Counted from the first letter of the stretch, positions 12,506 to 23,925 are shown. The stretch is 64,000 bases of DNA from Hevea brasiliensis (GCF_030052815.1 NC_079503.1:61298735-61362734); one strand, 5' to 3'. Numbers and translations are program-made. Notes: generated by a model not told the origin, from the letters alone.

Positions 12506-12740
12506 ACAGCCAAACATAGTTTTCCATACCTAGAATGACAAATCCCTCAGGCTGACTCATATAAATTTGCTCCTCTAACTCACCATGCAAAAATGTTGTC
12601 TTCACATCTAGTTGTTCAAGTTCTAGATCATGAAGAGCAACCATAGTAAGTAAGACTCTAACAGAACTATGCTTCACAACCGGAGAAAACACTTCATTAA
12701 TGTCAATCCCCTCCCTTTGAGTAAAGCTTTTTGCTATCAA
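12465..12740 (-). pseudogene. Copia pol: RT N-terminal part
   Basis: Frame with the Ty1/copia RT signature: SFTQREGIDINEVFSPVVKH, LLTMVALHDLELEQLDVKTTFLHGEL and EEQIYMSQPEGF, then WLFKKSFYGLKQSPR. The catalytic Asp of motif A is in LDVKTTF. A TAA just upstream (near 12763) breaks the join to KKKEG at 12780, directly beside the TRIM insertion. Confidence 0.9.
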
Positions 12741-12795
12741 CCATGTCTTATATCGAGGTGCTTAAACCCCTGGAGTGCCTTCCTTTTTCTTGAAC

Positions 12796-13187
12796 TGTAA
12801 CACCCTAGGCAAATCCCACATCGGCAAAGCACGGGAGAGATGCTGGGTTCATAAGTTGACAGTTCATAACCCCTATTGATGCGTTTTAAAACCGTGAGGG
12901 CTTCGGCCCAGAGCGGACAATATCACTAGTGGGCCGGGCCATTACATTTGTGGTATCAGAGCTGCTCCGCATGCAACCTTGAACGATGGTGGGGCAAACC
13001 TCAGCGAGGACGCTGAGTCCCATAAGGGGGATGGATTGTAACACCCTAGGCAAATCCCACATCGGCAAAGCACGGGAGAGATGCTGGGTTCATAAGTTGA
13101 CAGTTCGTAACCCCTATTGACGCATTTTAAAACCGTGAGGGCTTCGGCCCAGAGCGGACAATATCACTAGTGGGCCGGGCCGTTACA
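12796..13187 (+). mobile_element. TRIM, complete, nested in copia RT
   Basis: A 392-bp terminal-repeat retrotransposon in miniature. LTRs are 12796-12946 and 13037-13187, 151 bp each, starting TGTAACACCC and ending TTACA. TSD TGAAC at 12791-12795 and 13188-13192. PBS TGGTATCAGAGC at 12951-12962, and purine tract AAGGGGGA at 13024-13031 before the second LTR. There is no coding sequence, as in all TRIMs, so it depends on proteins of another element. Taking it out with one TSD copy restores the copia frame through CKWVF. The LTRs differ at four sites, all CpG versus TpG/CpA. Each LTR carries GGGC-TTCG-GCCC, a stem with a UUCG tetraloop. Confidence 0.95.
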
Positions 13188-13383
13188 TGAACACCCATTT
13201 ACAGCCTACCACTTTCTGTCCCTTAGGCAATGTTACAAGCTCCCAAGTTTGATTCTTGTGAAGAGATTCAATTTCTTCACTCATAGCACCGACCCATTGA
13301 TCTACATCTGAACAAGAAATAGCGTCTCTATAATTACTAGGTTCATGCACATCAACTGTCTCAACAACTAACAAGGTAAACAC
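13188..13383 (-). pseudogene. Copia pol: start of RT domain
   Basis: EPSNYRDAISCSDVDQWVGA and MSEEIESLHKNQTWELVTLP, then VVGCKWVF: the opening of the Ty1/copia RT domain. It is cut after CKWVF by the TRIM. Upstream (13390-13560) is the usual low-complexity linker before RT, with a stop. Confidence 0.88.
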
Positions 13384-13562
13384 AACTAGATCTGAATATG
13401 CATATCTCCATGGTGGTCTAATTTATCTTCTCTCTCTACCAGTTGAAATGCTATATGGTTCCTGTTGTTGTTGCTCATGTGCATCCTCTTATTGATTAGG
13501 ATCTTGTAACTCATCATCTGAATCACTGGACTGAACTACTGAAGTATCAATATCAAGCTTTT

Positions 13563-13799
13563 TCAATTCTTCCATGCCGCAAACACTAAGCTTTTACCAG
13601 CAATCTCGGGTAGGACATTATCAGTTATGCTCTTGAAAATTGCACTCAAGACTCTTTCCTTCATATTAGCCTTCTCCGCCTCTTTCATACCTTCTGGAAA
13701 GTTATCCTTAATTGCCTTCCATAGACCTTGTAGGATCAAGGAAGATTTGATTTTAATCTTCCACAAACTGAAACTTGATCCACTATCAAATTTCTCCAT
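13563..13799 (-). pseudogene. Copia gag N-terminal fragment
   Basis: 78 codons starting MEKFDSGSSFSLWKIKIKSS, the typical N-terminus of plant copia gag (DUF4219/UBN2-like), ending LPEIAGKSLVFAAWKN. The start lies just after the PBS on the minus strand, as expected. All gag sequence after this, including the CCHC knuckle, plus protease and integrase, has been deleted. Confidence 0.85.
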
Positions 13800-13853
13800 C
13801 TCATACTTCGTTTAAGATGATGCCATCTGTAAACCCTAGGTTTTGAGCACAAA

Positions 13854-13865
13854 GCTCTAATACCA
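13854..13865 (-). other. Copia primer-binding site
   Basis: TGGTATTAGAGC, three bases after the 5' LTR end. It matches the initiator Met-tRNA 3' end complement (TGGTATCAGAGC) with one change. Confidence 0.85.
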
Positions 13866-13868
13866 GTT

Positions 13869-14323
13869 TGTTATAATAAGCACGCAAATCTAAGGCACAC
13901 ACATAAATTACACAATCACACAGCATAAAAAAGAGAAGAAGAATAACACAAGATTTAACGTGGTTCAACCATAAGGTCTACGTTCACAGGTAAGACAAGA
14001 GAAAAAGTTCCACTATGATGAAAAGAGCAAGATAAAATCACTCAGAACTCTTAAACTCTAATCCCAGTGTGTTTCCCGACTATCTCACAACTCTATCACA
14101 AAGGGTAAAATATTATAATATTTATACTAGTTTATACCGCCCCCACACTGCTAAGGAGATCAGTGGTGGGCTTCAGGCCCGGACCTATCGGCCTGTGCCC
14201 TCCGCTACCATCACAGATCTCAATTTTTATTCAAATCGGGTTGTAGTGCAAAACTTTCAGGTCGGGTTACAATTTGGGTCAATGAAAACACATCCAAAAT
14301 TCAAGCCACATAAAAAAATAACA
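13869..14323 (-). repeat. Copia 5' LTR
   Basis: 455 bp, partner of 10726-11168, with many point differences and a changed GC-rich block near 14140-14215. The pair has therefore been diverging for a long time. Confidence 0.93.
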
Positions 14324-14949
14324 ATTAAAATATTGAAAATGAAAATACAAATTTATATTTTTTTTCATAAAAATATTATTCTATCAGATTATTGATAGAA
14401 ATATGTATATAGATATATTTTTTTTGACAAAGTTGTGTATATATAATAATGTGAATTTAATAAAATATTTATATAAAAATATATTATGTAGATTTATACT
14501 TTTCTTTTACACTCTATTTATAACTAATAAAATATTTTTCTTTTCCAAAAAAATAATGTGAATATGTTTATGTTGAAGTCTATTATTGATTTGAAACCAA
14601 GATGACATTCTTTTTTCTATATTTCACAAGATTTTTTTACAATTGATTGGACTAAAATTAAAACTCAAAATGAAAATATTTTCAATATCAGTAAAATAAA
14701 TTTTATTAATTTTTTACCTATCGAATTTATTTTTATTCTTCTTAGTTTTTTAATTTTTCACAAATAGTGATACATAAAAGAGAAAGGACAATTTAGTGGA
14801 GATTTGAAAGAACAATCAAGTGGGTGATCTATTTTTTAAGTCATTTTCACTTTTTTTTTTTCAAAATTTAATTTGAAGATTATTTGATTTCTCATAGATT
14901 AATTAAATCAATTGCTAAATAATTTTTAAAAAAATTTTTCAAAATCTTT
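14324..14949. other. AT-rich spacer
   Basis: Right flank of the copia element (TSD ATTAA at 14324-14328) up to the LINE. No gene seen. Confidence 0.6.
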
Positions 14950-15699
14950 GATGTCAAGTTTAGGAACAATTCAAGTAAGGTTAGAAGAAATAGTGTAGCT
15001 CGAACAAAGTGATGGGAGTTCAAAGAAGTAAAGCAAGTGAAGTTCAAAAATGAGCTTCTCGAGTCCAAAGCATGGAAGCTGGATGTGGAGGCCAATAATA
15101 TGTGGATACAAATGGTATCAAAAGATTAGAGAAGTAGCTTGAAAAGTACTTAGAGAGTCTAGAGGACATAGACCACCCTCAAAAGAGAGATGGTGGTGGA
15201 ATGAAGAAGTGTAAAAGGCAGTGAAGAGAAAGAGAGAATGGTATAAGAAATTACCTAAGTGTGATAATAATGAGACATATGAACAATACAAGATAGCAAA
15301 GAAAGAGGCAAAAAAGGCGGTTAGTCAAGCAAGAGCGCAGGCCTTTGAAAAGTTATATGAGAAACTTGAAACTAAAGAAGGGGAGAAAGATATTTATAGA
15401 TTAGCAAAGAGGAGAGAAAAAAATGTCAAGATCTCAATCAAGTTAGGTGCATTAAGGATAAAGAAGGAAAAGTGTTGGTGAAATATGAGGACATTAAAGA
15501 AAGATGGAGAAATTATTTTGATGATCTCTTTAACAATAGTCAAAGTGGTAATAGCGTGAATATAGACTACAGAGCAGTAGAAAAGAATGTGAATTACATT
15601 AGAAGGATTAGATCTTTAGAAGTAAAGTAAACACTTAAGAGAATGAAAGTGGATAAAGCCTATGGACCCGATGGAATACCAATTGAAGTGTAGAAGTGT

Positions 15700-15990
15700 T
15701 TGGGAGATATGGGAGTGGCATGGTTAACTAAATTGTTTAATAAGATTCTAAACTCAAAGAAAATGCCTGATGAATGTAGGAAGAGTATTTTAGTACCTAT
15801 TTTTAAAAATAAGGGAGACAATCAGAGTTGCTCAAACTATAGGAGAATTAAACTCATGAGCCATACTATGAAGTTGTGGGAGAGAGTTGTGGAGCATCGA
15901 CTATGTCATGACACTTCTATATCTCCCAATCAATTTGGTTTCATGCCCAGTCATTTAACTATGAAAGTGATCTTTCTCATTAGAAGGTAA
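15700..15990 (+). pseudogene. LINE reverse transcriptase segment
   Basis: Open stretch with the fingers/palm part of an RTE RT: ILNSKKMPDECRKSILVPIF, then KNKGDNQSCSNYRRIKLMSH and SPNQFGFMPSHLTM. It ends at TAA 15988; palm motif A (FIDLEKAYD) follows in another short open stretch. A fragment of the LINE, not a separate gene. Confidence 0.85.
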
Positions 15991-16423
15991 ATGGAGAAAT
16001 ATAGAGATGTGAAGAAAGATCTACACATGATTTTTATTGATTTGGAGAAGGCTTATGATAGTATTCCAAGAGATGTCTTATAGAGAGTGTTAGAACAAAA
16101 GAATGTATCTATTAGGTACATACAAGTATTGAAAGATATGTACGAAGGAGCAACTACTATTGTGTGCACAGTGGGAGGGGACACAAGATTTTCCTATCTC
16201 AATTGGATTATACTAAGGTTTAGCTGTAAGCCCTTACCTTTTTACATTAGTTTTAGATGAATTGACGAAACATATATAAGATAGTATCCCCTGGTACATG
16301 ATGTTTATAGATGATATAGTTCTAATAGATGAGACGCAAGAATGAGTTAATAGAAAGCTAGAGCTTTGGAGAAGTACTCTAGAGTCAAAGGGTTTTAAGT
16401 TAAGTAGAACGAAGACACAATAC

Positions 16424-16972
16424 ATGCATTGCAAGTTTAGTGAAGGCCGAACTGGTGATAGGGAAGGAGTTAGTTTGGATGGAGCGGTACTGCCCCAAAG
16501 TAATCACTTTAAATATCTCAGCTCAATCCTTCAAGTAGATGAGAGATGTGAGGAGGATGTTAGTCATAGGATTAAAGTCAGATGGTTGAAGTGGAGAAGT
16601 GCTACGGGAGTTCTATGTGATCACAAAATTCCCAATAAGTTGAAAGGAAAATATTACCGTACAGCCATATGACCGGCCATGTTATATGGTAGTGAGTGTT
16701 GGGCACTGAAGGAGTCGTATGTGTCTAAGATAAGAGTTGTAGAGATGAGAATGTTAAGGTGGATGAGTGGTCATACTAAACTAGATAAAGTTCATAATGA
16801 GAGTATTAGAGAAATGGTAGGAATAGTGCCAATTGAGGATAGGTTGAGAGAAGGGAGATTGAGGTGGTTTGGTCATATGAACCGTAGAAATACGGAGGCT
16901 CCAGTTAGACAAATAGAGCACATTAGGTTAGGGGATAGAAAGAAAAGAAGGGGTAGACCTAAACTGACTTAG
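16424..16972 (+). pseudogene. LINE C-terminal region (two open pieces)
   Basis: 16424-16672 (GAVLPQSNHFKYLSSILQVD) and 16679-16972 (AMLYGSECWALKESYVSKIR) are one ancestral frame interrupted by TGA at 16670. This is the conserved post-RT part of plant RTE LINEs. The 3' end reads into ADPKFLR and a stop near 17083. Confidence 0.87.
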
Positions 16973-17094
16973 AGGAGAGTAGTATAACATGACCTAGAAG
17001 CATTACACATTTTTGAGGATTTAACCCAAAATCATTTAAAATGGAGAAAGAGAATCTATATAGCCGATCCTAAATTCTTGAGATAAAGGCTTAG

Positions 17095-17114
17095 TTGAGT
17101 TGAGTTGAGTTGAG
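17095..17114 (+). repeat. (TTGAG)4 LINE tail
   Basis: Four exact pentamers close the RTE LINE. Confidence 0.9.
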
Positions 17115-17278
17115 TATATTTTGTGCATAAAATTGGATGATAGTATTAATTAGAAAGTAACGAGGCTTTTGTAGAAATTTGTTGCAAGTGAATATAATGT
17201 GCAATTTAAGCGCAGAGCAATGTTTTATTTCAATAAATTTTTAACATTAATTACAAATTCCTTTTTGGAGTGCAAAAA

Positions 17279-17560
17279 TAATGCGTCCCAAATTGATTAT
17301 GTAGGGAGGTCTTGAGTGCTATACATGTGGGTTTACAAACTTCCTCTTGTTAGCTACCTTTTGAGATGAAGTTAGTAGGTTTATATCATTTGTTATCAGA
17401 GCCTCACTTTACAAGGGTCGATGGACCATGTACAAAAGTTCTCTGACATTTTTTAGAAAATGGATCGAGAATGATACGTCCTACATCAATTTTATGGGGA
17501 GGTCTTGGGTGTTATATATAGAGCTAACTTTTGAGATGGAATTAAATAGGTTTATATAAA
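17279..17560 (+). mobile_element. Degenerate TRIM element
   Basis: Two diverged direct repeats, 17279-17389 and 17472-17557, share GCGTCC/ACGTCC, GGGAGGTCTTG(A/G)GTG, TTTTGAGATG and TAGGTTTATAT. Right after the first comes TTATCAGAGCC (17393-17403), a worn Met-tRNA primer-binding site. There is no coding sequence. The second repeat has lost about 25 bases. The family differs from the TRIM at 12796. Confidence 0.75.
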
Positions 17561-17866
17561 AAAATTTCTACAAACTAAAGTTTTTTGTTTTTAAATATGC
17601 AAATTAGTTCTTAAATATTTGAGAAAAGTTCAGTATACTCTTTTTTTTTTTTATCCATATATATATATATTTAGTTAGTTAGTTGTTTATTTATTTTACT
17701 TTTTGACTTATACATTGTTTAAATTTTATTTTGTAATTAACAAGGCGTATTTTTAAAAATTTATCATTAAAGAACAATTAAATATGTCACTTGATTTATC
17801 TTTTTCCCACTTTATAATGAATTGAACTTAATTATTTATTATTGAGTTAAGAAACTTGTATGATTG

Positions 17867-17907
<41 letters not shown>

Positions 17908-19030
17908 GTGCGATAGGTTAAAAATAATAAAAATCATATATAGATGTATTAGACATTTTCTAAATAATTTTAAATTTAATTTATATGTTAGTGAGAAATT
18001 AGCTCTTGAATTGTTGGGTACAAAGAATTGAATCTAGCATGATAAACATTAGGGAATGATCCTAAATTCCTAATTATTAGCTTATCACTATTCAAACTAT
18101 AGTGATTAAATGATCATTAATTTTTGTGCATTTTTAAATAGATTTTAATGGAAAATAATTATATACAACCTTTTGTGTTAAAAATAAATGTAATGTTAAT
18201 TTTATGGACATAATTATGGATTAATTAATTATTTTTTTTTTTATTCTAATTGAAATTCAAATATAAAACTTTGCTATTTTTAAAATAATTGTAATATTAT
18301 TGAACTAAGCCTAGTTCAATCAATATTATTTTTAACGGTGAATCAAATAAAACAAATTTAGAAAATAATGTCAACTTTGTGTTCATAGTCGATTATTGAT
18401 TTGAAAATCATGGCAATATAAGACTTCATTTGTTTTATAAAAAATAATTTGTGTATAGAAAATATTTTTCATGAAAAATATTTTTTATTACTTAGTTGCA
18501 CTAGTATTTACACATTTTAATAAGATTATTGAGGTTAAAAAATGAAAAATAATTTTCTCTTTTATGAAGAGAAAGTTACTTTTTTTAAATAACTTATTTT
18601 TCTCTTTAATTGGGAAAATATTTTTCTTTTACTCATTTTTTTAAGTACTCCAAATGCTAAAAAGTAGAAAATATATTTTCTAAAAAATATTTATTTTTTT
18701 TAAAATAAATTGAGCTAAATGATAATAAGAATTAATTACTCTTAATTTTCTTACCAAATGCAGAATTTTTTTTTTTTTTAGTTAGCATATGTTAATGTTA
18801 CTTGAAAGAGCTCAAAAAATTTGTAGAATTTTCTTTTCCATTAATTCTCTTTTCCAAAACAACTTCGTTCATATTATTGTTTTAATTTTTATTTTTCTTT
18901 TAGAAAGTAAAATACATTTGCTTGAAAGTGCTTTTAGGAGGATTTTTTTTTTCTAAAACCTCATTTAATAATGGAAAATTTTGAAAGTGTGTGATGTAGG
19001 TGAGTAAACTTTTTGGTGAGATATTTAATT
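17561..19030. other. AT-rich spacer
   Basis: No gene recognised. The stretch 18420-18720 has several GAAAATATTTT(T)C blocks in both orientations and may be an old MITE, but its ends could not be found. Confidence 0.5.
17870..17902. repeat. (TA)n microsatellite
   Basis: Uninterrupted dinucleotide tract of about 33 bases. Confidence 0.95.
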
Positions 19031-19403
19031 TAAGCTACGTTTGTTTTGTGAAAAATATTTTGCTTGAAAATATTTTTAATATTTGAGATATTTAGAAAAT
19101 TGATCATCAAAAAATATTTTCTTGATCAAAAGAAAAATAAAGTTATTTTTAAGTAAAATAACTTATTTTTTTCAAGAAAAAAATAAAGTCATTTTCCAAA
19201 TTGATAGTCATTTTTTGAATTTTAACAATTTTATAAAAATATAAAAATATTTATATATACATAAAATAAACATATATTATTAATTTAATATTATAACCAA
19301 ATAATAGAAAATATTTCCATGTAAAACACTTTCTTAAAAAATAACTTTCATGTAAAATATTTTTTATATATAAATTATTTTTAAACAAAACAAACAAAGC
19401 CTA
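19031..19403. mobile_element. Probable MITE with ~35-bp inverted ends
   Basis: The left end AAGCTACGTTTGTTTTGTG and the reverse complement of the right end (TTTAGGCTTTGTTTGTTTTG) match well and continue into AAAAATA(A/T)T. Flanks look like TTTAA on both sides. About 370 bp, no coding sequence. The interior holds more GAAAATATTTT blocks. Confidence 0.6.
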
Positions 19404-20306
19404 AATTTAAAAAATAATTGATATCAACTTCAGTTGAATTAAGTCCATCTCAAATTCAATATATATATATATATATATATATTGGTGCAATTCATATAGA
19501 AGCCTTTACATAATTCACTTCTGATCTCAATAAAGCTACTCAAAATCAATTGATAAGAGGTCAATAACTACGCTAGTTACTTAAATAATCCCAATCAGCT
19601 TCTCTTTTGGTGGAGGAACGGATAATGAGCAAAAGGAGGAATCCGCTCAAAAAGGGACTCGCATTTGATTAGATAGTTGGTGAGGCAATAGTTTACCAAG
19701 ATGATGATCAGTAACTTGCTCGAGAGGATGATCAGCCACATTGGGAACTGAGACACGACCTGACTTTTTTCAAATAAGTCAATTCATTTGGGACCTGCGG
19801 ATCCACTAACTTCATAACACTTGATTAAGTGATTAGAGCATATTGTAAATTTAATTTATTAATAAAATTTGTATTATATCACACTATTTTTATAAATTAA
19901 TGTATAATTAATAAAAAATAAAAAATAGTTTAAATTTAAAATTTGAATAAGTCAAATTTAAATTTTTAAAATTAAATTCGACTAAATTCAAAATGTGTTT
20001 AAAATTTTAAAATTAAAAATAAAATTAAGTTGAAGCAAGACATTATATAGTCAATTTGATTTGATTAAACTAATCCTAATTTAATATTTTATCTTCTAAG
20101 AGATTTTTTTTTTTTAATTTTCTCAAATTTTTTTAATGATGAAGGTACTTGATTGAATAATAGATGATGCACTATAACCTTATAACCTTCTTCCTTTCAT
20201 TTCTTTCTATAAAGGTAAATAAACTCTGTATAGGTAGATAAAAAGATCCAAACTTAAGATCTCTTACTTTTTATATTTTAAAACTTTATTTGAGATGAGA
20301 TTTCTT
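19404..20306. other. Spacer with a GC-richer patch
   Basis: Contains (AT)12 at 19459-19482. At about 19490-19830 the base composition resembles LTR or gene remnants (GGTGGAGGAACGGATAATG, CTCGAGAGGATGATC), but no frame, partner repeat or family was found. Confidence 0.4.
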
Positions 20307-20528
20307 AAAGTAATAGAAAGTTTTTCAGATTTAAAAACCTTAATCTTGCGTTTAAGAGAACATATAATTGTTGAAAGTAAAGGTTTTTGAAAATTTTTTG
20401 AAAATTTTCAAAATCCTCCACTTTCCAACCCATTAATACTCTATTTAAACCTTACTTTAAAAAAAAAATTTATACTCTCCCAAACATAAATTCAAAGTTT
20501 TTAAATTCTTAAAATTCTCTCATTACTT
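20307..20528. mobile_element. Probable MITE with ~55-bp inverted ends
   Basis: Left arm 20307-20361 (AAAGTAATAGAAAGTTTTTC and on) and the reverse complement of right arm 20478-20528 (AAGTAATGAGAGAATTTTAA and on) match through TTTAAAAAC and GTTT(G/A)(G/A)GAGA. About 220 bp, non-coding. Confidence 0.6.
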
Positions 20529-22892
20529 AAAAAAAAAAAAAAAACTTATATAAATTAAATTATCTTCACTAGTTTTTTCAAGTTTGCAATGACATGGACA
20601 AAATATACACAGGACATAGCGAAAAGAAGATCATGTATTCAAAATTTAATAAATATATTTAGATAAATTTATGTATTCTATTGGTTGTAGAATATTGTGG
20701 ACCTCACTGTTAATAGGTCAGAAGGCCTATAGGTTACCTTGCTTGCAAGTTAGCTGTCTCCTAAAGAAAGAAATGAGTACTCTGAACTTCACTACTACTT
20801 CCAATCCTTATATTCTATACATTTAGGATTGGCCTTCAACCACAAGATTCACAGAAAATTTTACTTTCTCACCAGGAGTATAAAATACTTTCTTCCCCAT
20901 CTTGTAGAAAATTTCATTCTTACATAATTCATTACTTCAATCCCACTAAATATAAATTAAAATTTGGGATTTCACCATTCAAAGTTTAATTTAATTGAAA
21001 TTCATATTCAATTGGTTGAAATGAAAAGTGTTTCTCTCTTACATTACACTAATTGGTTATAGCATGTATAGTGATTCAGATTACTCAATCAATGAGTTTT
21101 AGTTCAGTGATATTGGAATTGTCTTCAAAATTATGAGGTGGTCTCGAATTTAAATGTTTATCAAAATTTATCATATTAACTGTGACATTTATAATTATAT
21201 ATGTAAAGTAGTAGTGCCTAGGACAAGATGGAATATACATATGATGAAAAGTTGAAAACTCATATTCCAATTTGGTTGAGATTCTCATGCATAGTTGAAC
21301 ACAATTCTAATCACAAGAATTGATCTAATAACTACCAACTATATAAATAACTGTAACTTTCACTTTATTAAATAATGTTAATTTGATTTTAATTTTGAGT
21401 ATCTATATTTATTTGGATTACAAAACTATATATAATTTAATATATGAAAATGTAATATAATAATTTAATTTATATTATATACTAAAATTAAAAAAAGTTA
21501 ATTAAACTATACTTAATTGACATAATATAGCTTTTAAAGTTGATTGGCCCAAGTAAGATGTGTGTTGAATTATAGTTAACAACAACATAATTATTCCTTA
21601 CAAAATGATTGATTGACAGAAAAAAAAAAAAAGAAAAAAAGCTTACCAACAATAATGCATGTGAGTTGGAATAAATTGGAAATACATAATTCTCAGTTAA
21701 ATAAATAAAAAAGAGCATATGTACACATGCATGCCGTATCTCTCTTTATCCTAATAAATTTATCTCTGTATATATTCCTTCCATTTTCATCGCAGATTCT
21801 TCAACGGATCATCACCGACTGCCACATGATCGTTACGCGTGATTGATGAGGAACCATCCTAGCTCTACCTATTTTCTTCAATTATTATGATTATATGAAA
21901 TTATTTCACTGCATTTTATGATGTTATATAAATTGATCGCACGGGTGAAAGACAAGGCATGTGATATAAAAGACACTTTATGGCTGTGTAATCAATAATT
22001 AGTAGCTCTATTCAGACAAAAACAATCGCATAATCATGCCACTATAATTTGTTTTCATTATGTTTCATTATGTTTATACCATAAAGCGCATAATTTTATT
22101 TCTATTATAATATCTCTTCTTGAGGGCACACATGATTCTCATTTCCTAGCGCCTTCCGCTTCATCATATAGTCTTATATTTACTAAATTTATGTGTTAAA
22201 TTTAATTAAAATTCACAAAAAAAAAAATAAGGTTCATATAGAGAGCCTAGTTTATAATGTAGATTCATAACTTATGATTCCATTATTCATAATCCAAGGC
22301 CCACATCACCAAGCGTGATAGCCAAGTAAGACGGTCGCTTTAAACTGCTCAAGAGAATTAGTAGAGTTAGCGATTAAAATATAAGAATAGTGCTGCGACT
22401 TGAGAACGTGGTTACTGTCACTGTAGATAACAATCAAGAACGTAGTTATTGTCAACAATCAAGAGCAGCTGTATAGTTAAGGAGCAACAAATGCAACATT
22501 AAACCACTCCAATCTAACAACAACAACATACAACACTACTTTTTAGTTTTAATTGCCTTAATTTAAAGCTTTCAGCAGTTTAATTCAACTTTTATTAATC
22601 TATTTACATTTTCATTAGTAAATATTATTTTTAATTTTAATTCAAGCAATATATACACATAAAAATTTTTCTTGGTGCTATCATAGAATTATAAAATTAT
22701 GCCAAATGACAATTTATTTATAAAATATAATTTATTTAATTTCATTAAATTTTCTTTATTTTTTTTATTAATTAGTTTCAATTGATTTAAGTTATGATTA
22801 AGTTAATAAATTCATAATTATGTACATATAAGTTACAGATTATTTAATTCTTATCCCCTCTTGATGCTATAATAAGTGATCATTATTATTAA

Positions 22893-22896
<4 letters not shown>
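20529..22896. other. AT-rich spacer
   Basis: No gene, RNA gene or element with ends recognised. The short ORFs on both strands (for example 21085-21288 and 21488-21718, minus) look random. Confidence 0.5.

Positions 22897-22965
<69 letters not shown>
22897..22965. repeat. (TA)n microsatellite, longest in the window
   Basis: About 69 uninterrupted bases of TA. Such a tract is prone to slippage, and its length in the assembly may not be exact. Confidence 0.95.
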
Positions 22966-22969
<4 letters not shown>

Positions 22970-23867
22970 TTTTAGAATATTAATAATACTACAAAATAAA
23001 GATAACATTTGAATATATTATATTTTTTAATATATTAAGAGGATATAAAATTGTTTAATATTTTAAAGTAATGAAATGAACATATGATTTAAGCACAAAT
23101 TGTTCCATATCTTTAATTAATATTTTTATTATATTGCTATATTAATTAAAACAATTTAAGAGATAAAAAATTTAGTATAGATAAAAAGTAATGAAAATGA
23201 AATATCAATTAATTAACAACAAATTTTAAAACATCATTTTATTTTTATATATTAAAATTAAGAAAATGTATATATTAAAATTATTATTAATCAACTATAA
23301 AAGCATGAACAATTCCCTAATTGCTGATAAAGTTAATGGAGAAAGTTGGGCGAGAATTATGAGAATTCTACATGTATGTTGCATTTGAAGGATTTAATTA
23401 ATAAGAATTTTCTTAAGAAAATCTGGTTTTAAGTATTACTTAATATTTTATTTGTAGGTTTATTACGGATTTCGATGCCTTAAACTTAAGAGATAGAGTT
23501 GATATTACCGATATTATAAATATAAAAATGATCAAAACTCAAAATATGCAAAAACAACTCATACATAGTCCCAGTTCAAAATATATTCACTTATAAATAA
23601 TTCAAACTATATTCACTTATAAATAATTATATTTATTATTCATAGCCTAAATACAGGGGCCGATCCATGTATGTTTATGTTGGGAGGGGTCTAGCCCATA
23701 TATATTGATATAAACCACCCGAAATTGAGTCAAAAAGTTAGCATTTAGTCAAAGAGACAAAGCTCCATTAAAGAGTTAGCATAATGATCAGAGAGTCAAA
23801 CACTTGGTAATAAGGTCAACATTGCCATTGTCACACTTTATCCCTCCGTAAGGCATAACATAATTCC

Positions 23868-23925
23868 GTAATATGCCTAATGAATTACTAAACTTCGTCT
23901 ACTGATAACCCATTAAATACACTAC
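23868..23925 (-). other. U5 stem-loop of LTR A
   Basis: Arms 23868-23882 and 23911-23925 pair over 14 of 15 positions (G-U allowed, one A-C mismatch). The loop, read on the minus strand, is GTTATCAGTAGACGAAGTTT, close to the loops in B and D. Confidence 0.75.

Larger units (their letters stand above)
10726..14323 (-). mobile_element. Ty1/copia LTR retrotransposon, internally deleted
   Basis: Element of 3.6 kb on the minus strand. Target-site duplication ATTAA at 10721-10725 and 14324-14328. Both LTRs begin TGTTAT and end ATAACA. On the minus strand the order is 5' LTR (14323-13869), primer-binding site, a gag start, a short pre-RT linker, RT, RNase H, purine tract (complement of 11169-11183, AAGGGAAAGAAT) and 3' LTR (11168-10726). 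Zinc knuckle, protease and integrase are missing between the gag piece and the pre-RT linker near 13563. The element cannot move by itself. A TRIM is inserted in RT, and 124 bp of RT are tandemly duplicated. Confidence 0.93.
14950..17114 (+). mobile_element. RTE-type LINE, 5'-truncated, inactive
   Basis: Non-LTR element. Readable blocks in order: end of the endonuclease/linker (EVKQVKFKNELLESKAWKLD, about 15020-15080), a basic coiled segment, RT (PDGIPIEV at 15665; [40 protein letters not shown] at 16032; FIDD at 16303) and a C-terminal region with LYGSECWALKESYVSKIRV, MLRWMSGHTKLDKVHNESIR and RLRWFGHMNRRNTEAPVRQ. At least eight in-frame stops or frameshifts are visible. The end is TTGAG repeated four times (17095-17114) in place of a poly-A tail, as in RTE elements. 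The 5' edge is only estimated. Confidence 0.88.

Noticed and set aside
12951..12962. tRNA-like match (also 13854, 17393, 35681)
   Set aside because: These are 12-base primer-binding sites, not tRNA genes; no cloverleaf around them.
18420..18720. Possible further MITE
   Set aside because: GAAAATATTTT blocks in both directions but no paired ends found.
23701..23705. TATAT as target-site duplication of F
   Set aside because: Matches TATAT at 59900-59904, but both lie in AT-repeat DNA and the left LTR edge does not align with the right one.
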